Shown piece after piece: positions 33,861-44,219 of a DNA stretch of 64,000 bases (positions are counted from its first letter, which is position 1; each line of letters opens with the position of its first letter). This DNA comes from Typhlomys cinereus (taxonomy: Eukaryota > Chordata > Mammalia > Rodentia > Platacanthomyidae), in assembly GCA_023101885.1 (NCBI GenBank), contig JALPQD010000125.1, positions 831,501-895,500 of the forward strand, in the 5' to 3' direction. The position numbers and the translations under genes were made by a program. A model generated the notes under the pieces. The model ran no database searches. It was not told the DNA's origin and saw only the letters and a list, made by a program, of their open reading frames with translations.

Positions 33861-34061
33861 TCAGGTGTTATAGTTAGGCACAAGTATCAACTTAATAGTT
33901 GAAGGTTTGAGCTCTGGGAATATTTATAGAGAATTAGTAGTTGAGTTAAGGCCAGAGCAAACCTGCAGGAGACTGTCTAGTTGATGGGGAAGGCCCAACC
34001 CACAGTAAGTAGCACTACTCCCGGGATAGGTGAGTAACATATAGAGAGCTGTTTGAGGAAG

Positions 34062-34477
34062 TGTGGCCCTATTGATTCAGGGGGGCCCCAGCCTGGGCTC
34101 CGAATCCAGGAGGTCCAGCTACGGACAAGCCTGAACAAGTACCAACATGCCCTAGACATGTCCCAATAAAGGAACCATGCAGGCGGAGGGATGAACAGCC
34201 AATGGGAAGTGGCCATCTAACCTGCCTCTGCAATGGACACCTAGTAAACAGCTAAATGATTAGAGGTAGCAATACCTGATTGGACCCCTGACCCTATATA
34301 AGCTCAAGTACTTCCTTGAATAAACGAGTCTTCGGCAGTTCGTCTCTGCTCGCTTCTCACCTGACTCCTGGAGTCTGTGTGGTGACTCTGCGACGCTCAC
34401 CCCCTCGCTTCAAGCCCCGAAGCCCCTGCCGATTTACCTCTCCTTTCCCCAGCTGGCCTGGTGGGAATTCAGCAGCA
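34062..34477 (+). mobile_element. Solo LTR of an endogenous retrovirus (ERVK-like), 416 bp
   Basis: The element begins TGTGGCCCTA and ends ...CAGCAGCA. It is flanked by a perfect 6-bp duplication AGGAAG (34056-34061 and 34478-34483). A 6-bp duplication and this size fit class II (ERVK/IAP-like) retroviruses of rodents. The U3 contains a TATA box (TATATAAG, 34295-34302). An AATAAA lies about 17 bp further downstream (34319-34324), so R is very short or the signal straddles U3/R. After it comes a CpG-richer stretch (34325-34440) with 'gagtctgtgtggtgactctg', typical of R-U5. No internal viral genes remain, so this is the product of LTR-LTR recombination. The open frames at 33977-34216 and 34316-34501 are artefacts. 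Confidence 0.9.
34295..34302 (+). promoter_or_regulatory. TATA box of the solo LTR
   Basis: TATATAAG in the U3 part of the solo LTR, upstream of AATAAA. It could give residual promoter activity. Activity is not shown by sequence alone. Confidence 0.65.
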
Positions 34478-34720
34478 AGGAAGTGCATCCTTGTGTCTTG
34501 ACCAGACATGCTGGTCTGGCAAGTAAAGATCATCCCTCTGTCAGCTATTATGTAGAGATGGGGCGGCCAGTTCCCTTGACTCTGTTGTTGGTGTGAGCTC
34601 TCCCATCAAGCTGGACTAAGAATTGTAACTGGGATATCAAAAGAGAATAAACCCCTTGTTCCCTTAAGGCTTTTGATGGTGATTTTATCAGCAACCATGC
34701 AGGCTAACTGCAATATCAGG

Positions 34721-35170
34721 TAAAGAAAATAATGTAATTTTTAAAAATGTAATTCAAGGGCTACACCCATCAGAATACTTTGGTATATCTATTTAAAAAC
34801 AAAATTTCTAAACCCAGCCTTCACTTCATTTACCAAATCAGAATTTGTTGGGGGTGGAGCTCATAAATCTGTACTTACTATAAACTTCATAGTATTACAT
34901 TTAATAAAGATTGAAAGCAGAAGTATACAATGGGATAGACACTAACACCTCAGGCACTCAACTACACCATGAGATCATGACAAAAACTCACCTTCAGAAG
35001 GGTGAAATCTTCAGAGCATCATCCAGCTGTGTTCTGGGTAATTGCTGTCATGGCTTCTGGCTGATACTGTCTGGACTATCACTATACACCTTGTATTAAG
35101 ATTCCAGGGTCCCTGATGAGACACAGTAGCCTAAATATTTTTTTTTTGTAAAAGTGGTAATAGCAATTAC
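34721..35170. other. Unassigned sequence
   Basis: No family or exon recognised. Confidence 0.35.
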
Positions 35171-35174
35171 TTTT

Positions 35175-35528
35175 CTTTCATTGCTGTGAGACAGTGCTCA
35201 GACTCAGCTAAGGGAGAAAAGGCTATTTATTAGGCTTACTCTTCCAGAGAGGCTACATCCATTATGGTGGGAGTCACTTAACAGAAGGCATGGCTGGAGA
35301 CAGAAGCAGGAGGCTGGTACAGGCCACAGTAGTTATCAGGAATCAGGAAGGCAGACAGAGCAAGGTCAAACTGATAAGAAGGACTTGGCTACCATACCTC
35401 AAGACCCATCCACTATTAGAACTTGCCTTCTTCCAGCTAAGGTGCCACACATTCCCAAACATTAATGCCAGCTAAAGATGCAAACAATGAGCCTGTGGGG
35501 AACAACTCACATTCAAACTATGATAATT
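35175..35528 (-). repeat. MaLR (MT-type) LTR, antisense
   Basis: In order: 'attgctgtgagacagtgctc', 'aggctatttattaggcttac', 'cattatggtgggagtcactt', 'cccaaacattaatgccagct', 'acaactcacattcaaactat'. This parallels the antisense MT-type LTRs at 17800 and 55175. Confidence 0.65.
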
Positions 35529-35629
35529 GTTCAGGCATAGTGACCCTCAGCAGTTGAAAAGTAACGGGGCTTTCTTGAAGTTCCAATTTGTAAGTATCAG
35601 CTAAATGATTTGCAAACAGGCATTCTTTT

Positions 35630-35696
35630 TTAGAGTTTTTTTTTCTTCTAGTGTCTTATATGTGAATATAGTGAATTTAAAGTATTTCCACATCTT
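35630..35696 (-). repeat. Older L1 3' UTR, distal part (interrupted)
   Basis: The T-rich start and 'tcttatatgtgaatatagtg' match 7195-7245. The rest of the same element continues at 37162, on the other side of the younger L1. Confidence 0.75.
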
Positions 35697-37161
35697 TTTT
35701 TTAAACATTTTTTATTATTATTTCCGCTCATACAAACTTAATAGGTACACCGGCTCCCTGCCTTCCCCCTCCTCCCCCCAAACCTCCTGCTCCCCCTCCC
35801 CTCACCCCTCCCTCCCCATCCCCAGTGCCTCCCGCCCCAATTCACAGAGAGTCCTTTAATGTGCATCCCTGACTCTCCTCTGGGCCCTCCTCTCCGATGA
35901 CGTACAAGGACCCAGTGGCATTTCCCTGAACCCTTTCCCGTGTTCCCCTTAAGCATAGGAACACTACTGTGGCTGCCAATCCCTTGCCTCCAAGGATCTT
36001 GGTGCCTTTAGCAGATGCTAGACTTTGTGAGGTCAATAGTGTGTTGGACATTGCGCCGGGCATGCAAAGTCCAATTATGATTGCTTTGGCCCTAACTTGT
36101 GTGGAGTATCTTGCAAATCATTGCTCCTCCCATTCTTTTGCTCTTACAATCTTACCGCCCCCTCTTCCACAAATGTCCCTGAGCTTCAGGATGGGGAGAG
36201 ATTAGTCTGGCCTAGTTCTAGGTGGTTGATATAGAGTCTCTGAAGTTCTGAGTTGTGGTATGTTGATTTTCTTTTGCAGTTTTGCTGCTCCTGCAATGTC
36301 CTTCACTCCATTCTGATGGGCACTGTATGTCACCCCCTGGCCAGAGACAAAAAGCTGTTAAACTCTGGGCTGGAGAGATGGCTCAGGAGTTAAGATTCTG
36401 CCTTCCAAGCAGAAAGACCTGAGTTCAGATCCCAGATCCCATGTAAAAAAATACCAGGCAGAAAGAGCTGTTAAACTGGAGTCTTATTATAAGAGCACAT
36501 TCAAGGGTAGATGTAATAAAAGTAGGAAACCTCAGTAAGGGAGGGGTCAATCACCCATTTGCAAAATGGTTACTTTTTATCTGCCAGACTATATGCCCTC
36601 CCCTTCTGTTGAGATCATACCCCCTTAGTTGTAAATGATCAGGAACGAACGTCTGTGAACTTAACCAGGTGTCACATTACTTACTTGCAGTCCTTGATGG
36701 AGGCCTATTTTCTCTACTGTAACATGGTCACTTCTCTCCTTGTTTCTGGTGTGTCCCTCCTACCCCATCCCTCCTGTTCATAATCCTTGCAATTACTGTA
36801 GGTAATACATAGATTTACCTATGAGTGTCTCAAGGTGGGCTGGGTGGGTTTGGTACTAGGAGCCACCTATTAGGGAGTACATACAGCGCTTAATTTTCTG
36901 GGTTTGGGATACTTCACTTAATATAATTGTTTCTAATGACATCCATTTCCCGGCAAATTCCAGTAATTCATCATTTTTGATGGCTGAGTAGTACTCCATT
37001 GTATAGATGTACCACAGTTTCCTCATCCACTCGTCAATCAACTGTTGGACATTTGGGCTGATTCCATGACTTTGCTATTGTAAACAGTGCTGCTATGAAC
37101 ATGGTCGTGCTTGTGCTATCGAGGTGAACCTCTGCTGTATGGGGGGTTATTCCCAAAAGTG
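35697..37161 (-). mobile_element. 5'-truncated L1 inserted in the older L1
   Basis: An antisense L1. The left end is the poly(A) complement (35697-35712), then the 3' UTR with its C-rich (G-rich on the minus strand) tract (35748-35835), and then the end of ORF2 at 36845-37161. Minus translation shows [43 protein letters not shown], as in the L1 at 41812. The flanking 15-bp duplication GTATTTCCACATCTT (35682-35696 and 37162-37176) is perfect. It carries a truncated SINE at 36365-36465. Sequence is close to the L1 at 41812, so both are fairly young. Confidence 0.93.
36365..36465 (+). mobile_element. 3'-truncated B2-superfamily SINE
   Basis: Has the tRNA-like head (CTGGGCTGGAGAGATGGCTC) and B box (GACCTGAGTTCAGATCC) but ends after 'taccaggcagaaag'. 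The family body and tail are missing. A 12-bp duplication AGCTGTTAAACT flanks it (36353-36364 and 36466-36477), so this is an insertion and not a later deletion. Confidence 0.85.
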
Positions 37162-37660
37162 GTATTTCCACATCTTAAACCCCAACCACATCATCCCTTT
37201 TCTTCCCATTACAACTTTTCTTCTCCCCTGCCAAACTCCTTCCTGTTTTCAAGTCTTTTTGTATGTGTGGCCCACTGTGTTTGCCTTTGATGATAATGTG
37301 CCAGAGTATTTGTTGGAGCATGAATCATGTATCAGTGGGTATATCATTGAGAAAGACATTTTCCATTCCCTCTCCATTAGCACTCAGGCCTCTCAGGGAA
37401 GGTTGAGGCCTCTTAAGATTATTCCTTTTTTCATGGGGAAATGTTGATAGGATAATTCCTATGTAGATCTTATGGAAATATGCATAGCTGCAGCAAATTC
37501 ATGACTACAACAGCTCTGTCATGTCCAGAAGATAGTGTCTGGTCACATCACACTTTGGGCTCTTACAATCTTACCATTTCTTCCACAATGTTCCCTGAGC
37601 CTTGGGGTAGATGTGATTTAGATGTCCTATTTAGGGGCCAGCAGTCTGAAATCACTTAAT
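37162..37660 (-). repeat. Older L1 (Lx-like) 3' UTR, proximal part
   Basis: Continues the element at 35630-35696. It has 'cccattacaacttttcttct', 'gtgtggcccactgtgtttgc', 'catgaatcatgtatcagtgg', 'catgactacaacagctctgt', 'catgtccagaagatagtgtc' and 'gttccctgagccttggggt'. This pattern is characteristic of old rodent L1 3' UTRs in antisense. Confidence 0.75.
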
Positions 37661-38338
37661 TTCTATACTTTGGCAAGTTGTGATTTTCTGTAATAAACAC
37701 TCTCCATTGCAGAAGGAAGCTTCTAGGCTGAAGGCTGACTTTTCCTTCAATTTATGAATATAATGGCAATAGTTTAAAAAGGCAGTTTGATATGGTGTCT
37801 TTATAGCTAAACGTTCAAAGTTCAAATCCTCTTTCTCCTCCAAAACATATGTCTTTCCCTTTCATAGGTTCTTATTCTAGATTACAGTGCCAGGAATGTG
37901 GTCCCTGCTGGAAACTGGATCTTAAATCTGATTAGAAAGCTGTTGGTTGCCCCCTTGACATTCATGCCACTATTACACTGATGGTTGTCTCTTGCCAGGG
38001 TGATTGTTATATGACTTGAAAACAGGCATTTTAAGGACAGTAACTATAATAATACTTTTCTTAGTAAGTTTCAACCCCTCTAGATAACTATTAAAACAAT
38101 GCATATGAAAAAAACAATTCAGGAAATTAGGAGTGTTTTCATGTTTATGATGGTATTTCCAAGGTGAGAATTCTCACTCAAATTCTGAACTCAGATAGTT
38201 TGCTATGCCTTTTATAACAGCTCATGGCTGTATACATAAACTGAACAACAACAATAAAATTCTAAGTAAAGAATTAGTGAACTTTTAGAAGTGTTGAAAA
38301 GCATCTGGTTTCTTTTATGAGTTTCATTAAATAATTAA
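37661..38338. other. Unassigned AT-rich sequence
   Basis: No family or exon recognised. Confidence 0.4.
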
Positions 38339-38343
38339 AATTA

Positions 38344-38655
38344 GTGCTGGAGAGATGGCTCAGGGTTTAAGAGTTTGCCTCACAGGCAAAAGATCCTGAG
38401 TTCAGTTCTAGGATCCCACCTAAAAGCACCAGGTGGGGACACCAGTGGCAGCTCCACTTCTGGCTTTGGAAGGTGGAGCCTGAGAAATCCCAGAGAAAGC
38501 AAAAATGAGGTAGAACAATCCAGGATTATTCCTGGAGTCACCCTTGTGTCTCTACAGGCACACACAATGCCCTCTGGTACTTTCAATCTCTCTCTCTCTC
38601 TTTCTCTCTCTCTCACACACACACACAAAACAAATAAACAAACAAATAAGATCTA
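38344..38655 (+). repeat. B2-superfamily SINE with CT/CA tail
   Basis: Head GTGCTGGAGAGATGGCTCAG, B box GATCCTGAGTTCAGTTCTAG, body 'ggaaggtggagcctgagaaa', 'gaggtagaacaatccaggat' and 'ggagtcacccttgtgtctct', then (CT)n(CA)n and an A-rich end (CAAATAAACAAACAAATAAG). The same subfamily as 32908. Confidence 0.88.
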
Positions 38656-40295
38656 TCTCCATTTTTACATAAAAATGCTAACATTTTTATGTAAAATAAT
38701 ACAATTAGAATACCTCTGAAAACTTACTGGATTAATTAGGTAAATTCCTTTTGGAAAATTTATGTTGCATAAATTGGTATGATGAGACAGCTTAAAAAGA
38801 AAAGTTTCTCCCATGATAGTTCCAAGATGAGGGATTCAGGTGGACAAGGCAGCTCCTCCAGATTCATCAGGATTTATCTGATGGCCACCCAGCACCTGAA
38901 TTAAATGGCTCTTCCTTTATTGTTTGGCTATGTGAACCTGGTCAAAACATTTCTAACCTCAAGGGAAGCCAAGAAATTTGGACCAGCTACATGTCTCACA
39001 AGAAGAGAAGAACTGTTAGTGAATTTCTAGCTATCTCCCAAGAATTTTCCCATTGTAGATTTAAACTAGGATATTTAGCACTTTATTTAGGGACTCCTAC
39101 CTTTGTAAATAACTGCAAAAGAAGTCTAGAAATATCGAGAATAATGTCCAATCTATCATTTTGAAGTCAGCATAGTAACCTTCAAAATGCAAAGATCTCA
39201 AAATGGAAAACTCTTGGTGCCAGTTTACTTTGCTTTTAATATATTTTATTATTCTTAACATTTTTCATCTCAGTTTTTGGTATATATTGTTTTTTCCATT
39301 CTGAGCAACATATAATGGCTCCTCTCCAAACCAATCTTTAGCTAAAAGATCAAATACTTTTCACCTTCTGTATTACAATTATGATTTCAATCTTCAGTTG
39401 TATTTCCTAAATATAAAACTAGGGAAATTGAAAAGTAAGCCACCTCATTTCTGCATCTACATTTATACCACATCTGTTATCTTACTTACCTCTATAACAG
39501 AATATCCAGCTTCTTAAGCTCTTATATTTCTAATTGGCCAGCTCATGTTTTCACATCACATGTGAAAACAGTCACATTTTATTTTTGTTTAAAATTGAGT
39601 TTTGAAATCATTCTTGTATTTTATTATATAAGACCCTATGATTTCCATAACTTGTTTTAAAGGCGATTTAAAAATGGGTGGGTACTAGATATTGTGACCA
39701 ATAATAATATTTCACTGGCTGTGAATGTGTAGAAGCAATGTAACACATAGAAACAATACAATTGGCTTGAGTATTTGTTTTCCTTTTCCATATCCTAAGA
39801 TTTTTGTCACATACATACACAGACATCTATATCCCTCCCACCCCCACCTATATTGTGTATGCATATCTATACATTTTCCAATTTAGTGTTTTTATCTAAA
39901 TTTAAAATTTCTACACTTTCAGCAAAGCATCCTATTTCTAGAAGTGAAGTACTTTGTGTATGAGTTAATCCACTATGCGCAATGACGAAGATGTCATTTT
40001 ATGTTTTCTGTGACACTTGGTGCTCTGTGAACTGAACTCTTCTCATTGTCACCCATAGACATGTCTTACAAGACCTGAAAAGAGAACAGACAAATCTATT
40101 TTTCTTACCTTATTTTCATAACTTCATTTTTCTCTGTCTTCTCTCCCTATCTTCTATCTTCTTTGTTTCTTTCTTTCTCTCTTGCTTATAGAAAGAGACA
40201 CAAAGGTAGCAGAGATTTCACTCTACAATGTTAGTAAATAGATCTACTGAGTATAAATCCAGATAGTGATACCGAATGAGGACAAAGATGGTAAA
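38656..40295. other. Unassigned AT-rich sequence
   Basis: No repeat family, RNA or exon recognised. A TTTCT-rich patch lies at about 40120-40190. Confidence 0.4.
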
Positions 40296-40297
40296 TG

Positions 40298-40300
<3 letters not shown>

Positions 40301-40351
<51 letters not shown>
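40301..40351. repeat. (TG)n microsatellite
   Basis: About 50 bp of uninterrupted TG. It gives rise to the poly-Cys-Val and poly-Thr-His open frames over it. Confidence 0.98.
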
Positions 40352-40352
<1 letters not shown>

Positions 40353-40759
40353 GGGTGGAGAGAAGTTCCAAAGTCTTTCCACTTCAAACCTTCCTGTCAC
40401 TGCCCAAACTTTTGCATCTTGGAAGGCACCCTAGACCACTTAAATAAGTTTCTTTCAAATATCAGCACTGCTCTTATCTTGCTTCCTCTTGACCCTTAAG
40501 AAGTGAGATGCCCACCATCTCACAAGACAAGGCCTTCTTACCTTGGATTGTTTGTGTGGCAAGATCCTATACTGAGTTGGAATTTGCCTTTCTGTGACCC
40601 TGTGCCTGATGGAAACACACAAATAAATGTCATCTTACCTTGTGAAGACGCATGGCAACGCCAGTCATGACTTCCTCAAGGCTCCAGTACCGACAGCTTT
40701 GATTCTCTACGCATGTTGAATTTGTCTCCATTTACCTTAAAAGTTATACAACAACCAAA

Positions 40760-40990
40760 TCCATGACCAGGGAACAGTGGATAGTCACTTTCCTTGAGCC
40801 AAGGGCAAGTGTGAGTGGAGATTCAGAGTGTGGGCATTGGGCAGATACTGGCATCCTTGCCCTGTGTTATGTAATTTACTTGTTTTGTTTTTTTTTGTAC
40901 CTAAGTCTTTTGGTGTATAAAATGCTGACAATGGGAATAAATGAAATAATGCTTATCATTTAGAACAATGCCTGATATAAAAATATATGA
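40760..40990 (+). repeat. MIR SINE
   Basis: 'gacaatgggaataaatgaa', 'cttatcatttagaacaatgc' and 'ctgatataaaaatat' match the 3' half of MIR (GGGATAATAATA, then TTAGAACAGTGCCTGGCACA). The upstream half ('gagtgtgggcattgggcaga') is a weak match to the tRNA-like part. Confidence 0.6.
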
Positions 40991-41794
40991 GGTACCTGTC
41001 ATTCATATTTTGAACAATCATGTGAAATCATTATTTAATTTGATTTTTGATCAGATAAGACAATAGTTATTTAAATATGAACTACTAGAAAGCAATGTCT
41101 TTTCTCTCATGTATGTGTATACAGTATATAAGAATGCATATTACTATTTTATTTGTGGGCTTCCAAGGATTAAACTCAGGTCACTAAGTAAGTAAGCAGG
41201 CACCTTATCTGCTGAACTATCTTGTCAGCCTATATGTATGTATATTTGAACTTAAGCAAAAGATTGTATCTGTGTTAAAGTTCACCTGATTTAGTATATT
41301 TTTCAGAATATTAATTTGCCAAATCTTGTCATCATCTAGCATTTACAAAGTCTAGTTCCCATTTTTTTTTTTGTTCTGAAGATTTGAAAACCACTTTTTC
41401 TGTAACTTTATTATTGGGAAAATAAGAATGTTAATAATAAGACTGGAACATTTGTAAAGAACTTTTGGTTTGCATAATCATTTGGTCTGTGTTTGTTTAT
41501 CTAGTCCATAATAGTACCAGCTAAATGGGTTCATGTTTGTGTGAAATTAAAATAACTAATGAACCGAATGTCCATATATTAAAGTGTGGAGACTCGTTGA
41601 GCTGGCTTTCTTATGAGACAACGTTTTGACCCTCTTCCTCCTTGATTCTTACAGCTTCCAATGAATCACATCTAATATATGTGCTGTGGTCAGACTACAT
41701 ATAACTAGCACTAAAACTGTGCCACAGAACTCCTCTCACCGAATGAAAGTGTTTCCTTTCTGGTTTGCAGGAATTTATTGCTATTAATTCAACC
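40991..41794 (-). other. Mostly unassigned; short tRNA-head SINE fragment at 41155-41232
   Basis: Within this interval the complement of 41155-41232 reads GGCTGACAAGATAGTTCAGC, then a B box (GACCTGAGTTTAATCC). This is a B3/B4-like tRNA-derived SINE head on the minus strand. The rest is unassigned. Confidence 0.5.
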
Positions 41795-41811
41795 AGAATT
41801 ATTACTTCACA

Positions 41812-44202
41812 GATATTTGTTAGACATTTTAATTTCATCCCTGGTAAAGTTTCTTTTAAGTTCCAGGGCCCATTTTTTAATTGGGCCATTGGTTTCCTTG
41901 GTGTTTAGTTTTCTAAGTTCTTTGTGCACTCTGGACAATAGAGCTCTATCAGATGTGTGGTTAGTGAAGATTTTCTCCCATTCTGTGGGTTGCCTTTGAG
42001 CTCGCATTACAATCTCTTTATTTGAACAGAAGCTCTTTAATTTCACAAGATCCCAACTGTTGAGAGTTGGTAGCAGTGACTGTGCCATTGGATGTCTGTT
42101 TAGGAACTGTTGGCCTAGCCCAACCAGCTCGAGGGAGTTCCCTATCCTTTCAACTATGGTTTTTATAGTCTCTGGCCTGATATCAAGGTCCTTGATCCAT
42201 TTGGAATTAAGTCTTGTACATGGTGACAAGTACGGGTCCAGCTTTAGTCTTCTGCATGTGGAGATCCAGTTTTGCCAGCACCATTTGTTGAAGATGCTGT
42301 TCTTTTTCCATTGGATTCTTTGGGCCCCTTTGTCAAAGACCAAATGGCTGTATTTTTGTGGGCTTATATCTGGGTCTTCAATCCTTATCCATTGATCTGT
42401 GTGTCTATTTTGGAGCCAGTACCAGGCTGTCTTTATAACTATGGATTTGTAGTATAGACTAAGGTTTGGTATGGCAATACCTCCAGCTGTGTTTTTGTTA
42501 CTCAGGATTGTCTTTGCTATCCTGGGTGTTTTGTGCCTCCATGTGAACTTTGAGATTGTTTGGTCAACTTCTTTGAAGAATTGCTTTGGGATTTTGATTG
42601 GTATAGCATCAAATATCTGAAAAAATGCTCCACTTCCTTAGCCATCAGGGAAATGCAAATCAAAACTTCCCTGAGATATCATCTCACCCCGGTCAGGATG
42701 GCAAAAATCCACAATACAAACAACGACAAATGCTGGAGAGGATGTGGAGAGAGGGGAACTCTCCTACATTGCTGGTGGGAATGCAGACTCATACAGCCAC
42801 TCTGGCGAGCCGTCTGGAGATTCTTAAAGAAATTAAAGATTGAAATGCCATATGACCCTGCTATTCCACTTTTGGGAATAACCCCCCATACAGCAGAGGT
42901 TCACCTCGATAGCACAAGCACGACCATGTTCATAGCAGCACTGTTTGCAATAGCAAAGTCATGGAATCAGCCCAAATGTCCAACAGTTGACGAGTGGATA
43001 AGGAAACTGTGGTACATCTATACAATGGAGTACTACTCAGCCATCAAAAATGATGAATTACTGGAATTTGCCGGGAAATGGATGTCCTTAGAAACAATTA
43101 TATTAAGTGAAGTATCCCAGACCCAGAAAATTAAGCACCGTATGTACTCCCTAATAGGTGGCTCCTAGTACCAAACCCACCCAGCCCACCTAGAGACAGT
43201 AATTGTAAGGATTATGAACAGGAGGGATGGGGTAGGAGGGCCACACCAGAAACAAGGAGAGAAGGGACCATGTTACAGCAGGGAAAATAGGCATCCATCA
43301 AGGACCCAAATAAGTAATGAGACATCTGATTAAGTTCACAGACTTTTGTTCCTGATCATTTACTACTGAGGGGGTGTGATCTCACCAGAAGAGGAGGGCA
43401 TATAGTCTGGCAGATAAAAAGTAACCATTTTGCAAATGGGTGATAGACCCCTCCCTCACTGAAGTTTCCCACTTTTATTACATCTACCTTTGAATGTGCT
43501 TTTATCACAAGACTCTAGTTTAACAGCTTTTTGTCTCTGGCCAGGGGGTAACATACAATGCCCACCAGGATGGAGTGAAGGGCATTGCAGGAGCAGCAAA
43601 ACTGCAAAAGAAAACCAACAAACCACAATCCAGAACTTCAGAGACTCTATATCAACCACGTGGAACTAGGCCAGCTTAATCTCTCCCCATCCTGAAGCTC
43701 AGGGAAATTTGCGGAAGAGGGAGCGGTAAGAGTGTAAGAGCAAAAGGATGGGAGGAGCAATGATATGTAAGATACTCCATACTAGTTAGGGCTGAAGCAA
43801 TCATAATTGGACTTTGCATGCCCTGCGCATTGTCCAACACACTGTTGGCCTCACAAAGTCTAGCATCTGCTAAAGGCACCAAGATCCTTGGAGGCAAAGG
43901 ATTGGCAGCCACAGCAGTGTTCCTATACCTAAGGGGAACACGGGAAAGGGTTCAGGGAAAGGCCACTGGGTCCTTGTACGTCATCAGAGAGGAGGGCCCA
44001 GAGGAAAATCAGACATGCACATTAAAGGACTCTCTGGGAATTGGGGCGGGAGGCACTGGGGGATGGGGAGGGAGTGAGGAGGGAGGGGGTTGGGGAGGGG
44101 GAGTAGGGGGTATGAGGGGGGAGGAGGAGGGAGGGAGGGAACTGGTGTACCTAATAAGTTTGTATGAGCTGAAATAATAATAAAAATGTATTAATAAAAA
44201 AA
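41812..44202 (+). mobile_element. Twin-primed (5'-inverted) L1 insertion with intact target duplication
   Basis: A perfect 17-bp duplication AGAATTATTACTTCACA (41795-41811 and 44203-44219) defines the insertion. The first part, 41812 to about 42610, is antisense ORF2 (minus: FNKWCWQNWISTC, SKWIKDLDI, LVKLKSFCSNKE, PTEWEKIFTNHTSDRALLS, GPIKKWA). From about 42611 the sequence is sense ORF2 C-terminus ([22 protein letters not shown], shown here in pieces: [10 protein letters not shown] and RYHLTPVRM; then [49 protein letters not shown]), the stop, a roughly 1-kb 3' UTR and an A-rich tail. The two segments abut in L1 coordinates. The inverted part begins at codons for ..MSNKY and the sense part resumes at KYLKK, so little or no L1 sequence was lost. 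It lacks ORF1 and the endonuclease/RT region and cannot be autonomous. Confidence 0.96.
44040..44152 (+). repeat. G-rich tract in L1 3' UTR
   Basis: Many runs of three to six G separated by one to five bases, on the sense strand of the L1. A strong candidate for G-quadruplex formation, and a known feature of rodent and primate L1 3' UTRs. Confidence 0.85.
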
Positions 44203-44219
44203 AGAATTATTACTTCACA

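Larger units (their letters stand above)
33866..34715 (+). repeat. MaLR-like LTR interrupted by another LTR
   Basis: It starts TGTTATAGTTAGGCAC and ends ...AACTGCAATA. It is flanked by a perfect 5-bp duplication TCAGG (33861-33865 and 34716-34720), the size expected for ERVL/MaLR. With the internal 422 bp (solo LTR plus one duplication) removed, it aligns end to end with 28246-28671, including 'ccagacatgctggtctggca' and 'ggcttttgatggtgatttta'. Confidence 0.88.

Noticed and set aside
33977..34501. Open frames on both strands of the solo LTR
   Set aside because: LTRs do not encode proteins in this class. The frames have no domain, and TG...CA ends plus duplications explain the segment.
40218..40499. 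Cys/Val and Thr/His repeat proteins
   Set aside because: Translation of a (TG)n microsatellite on both strands.
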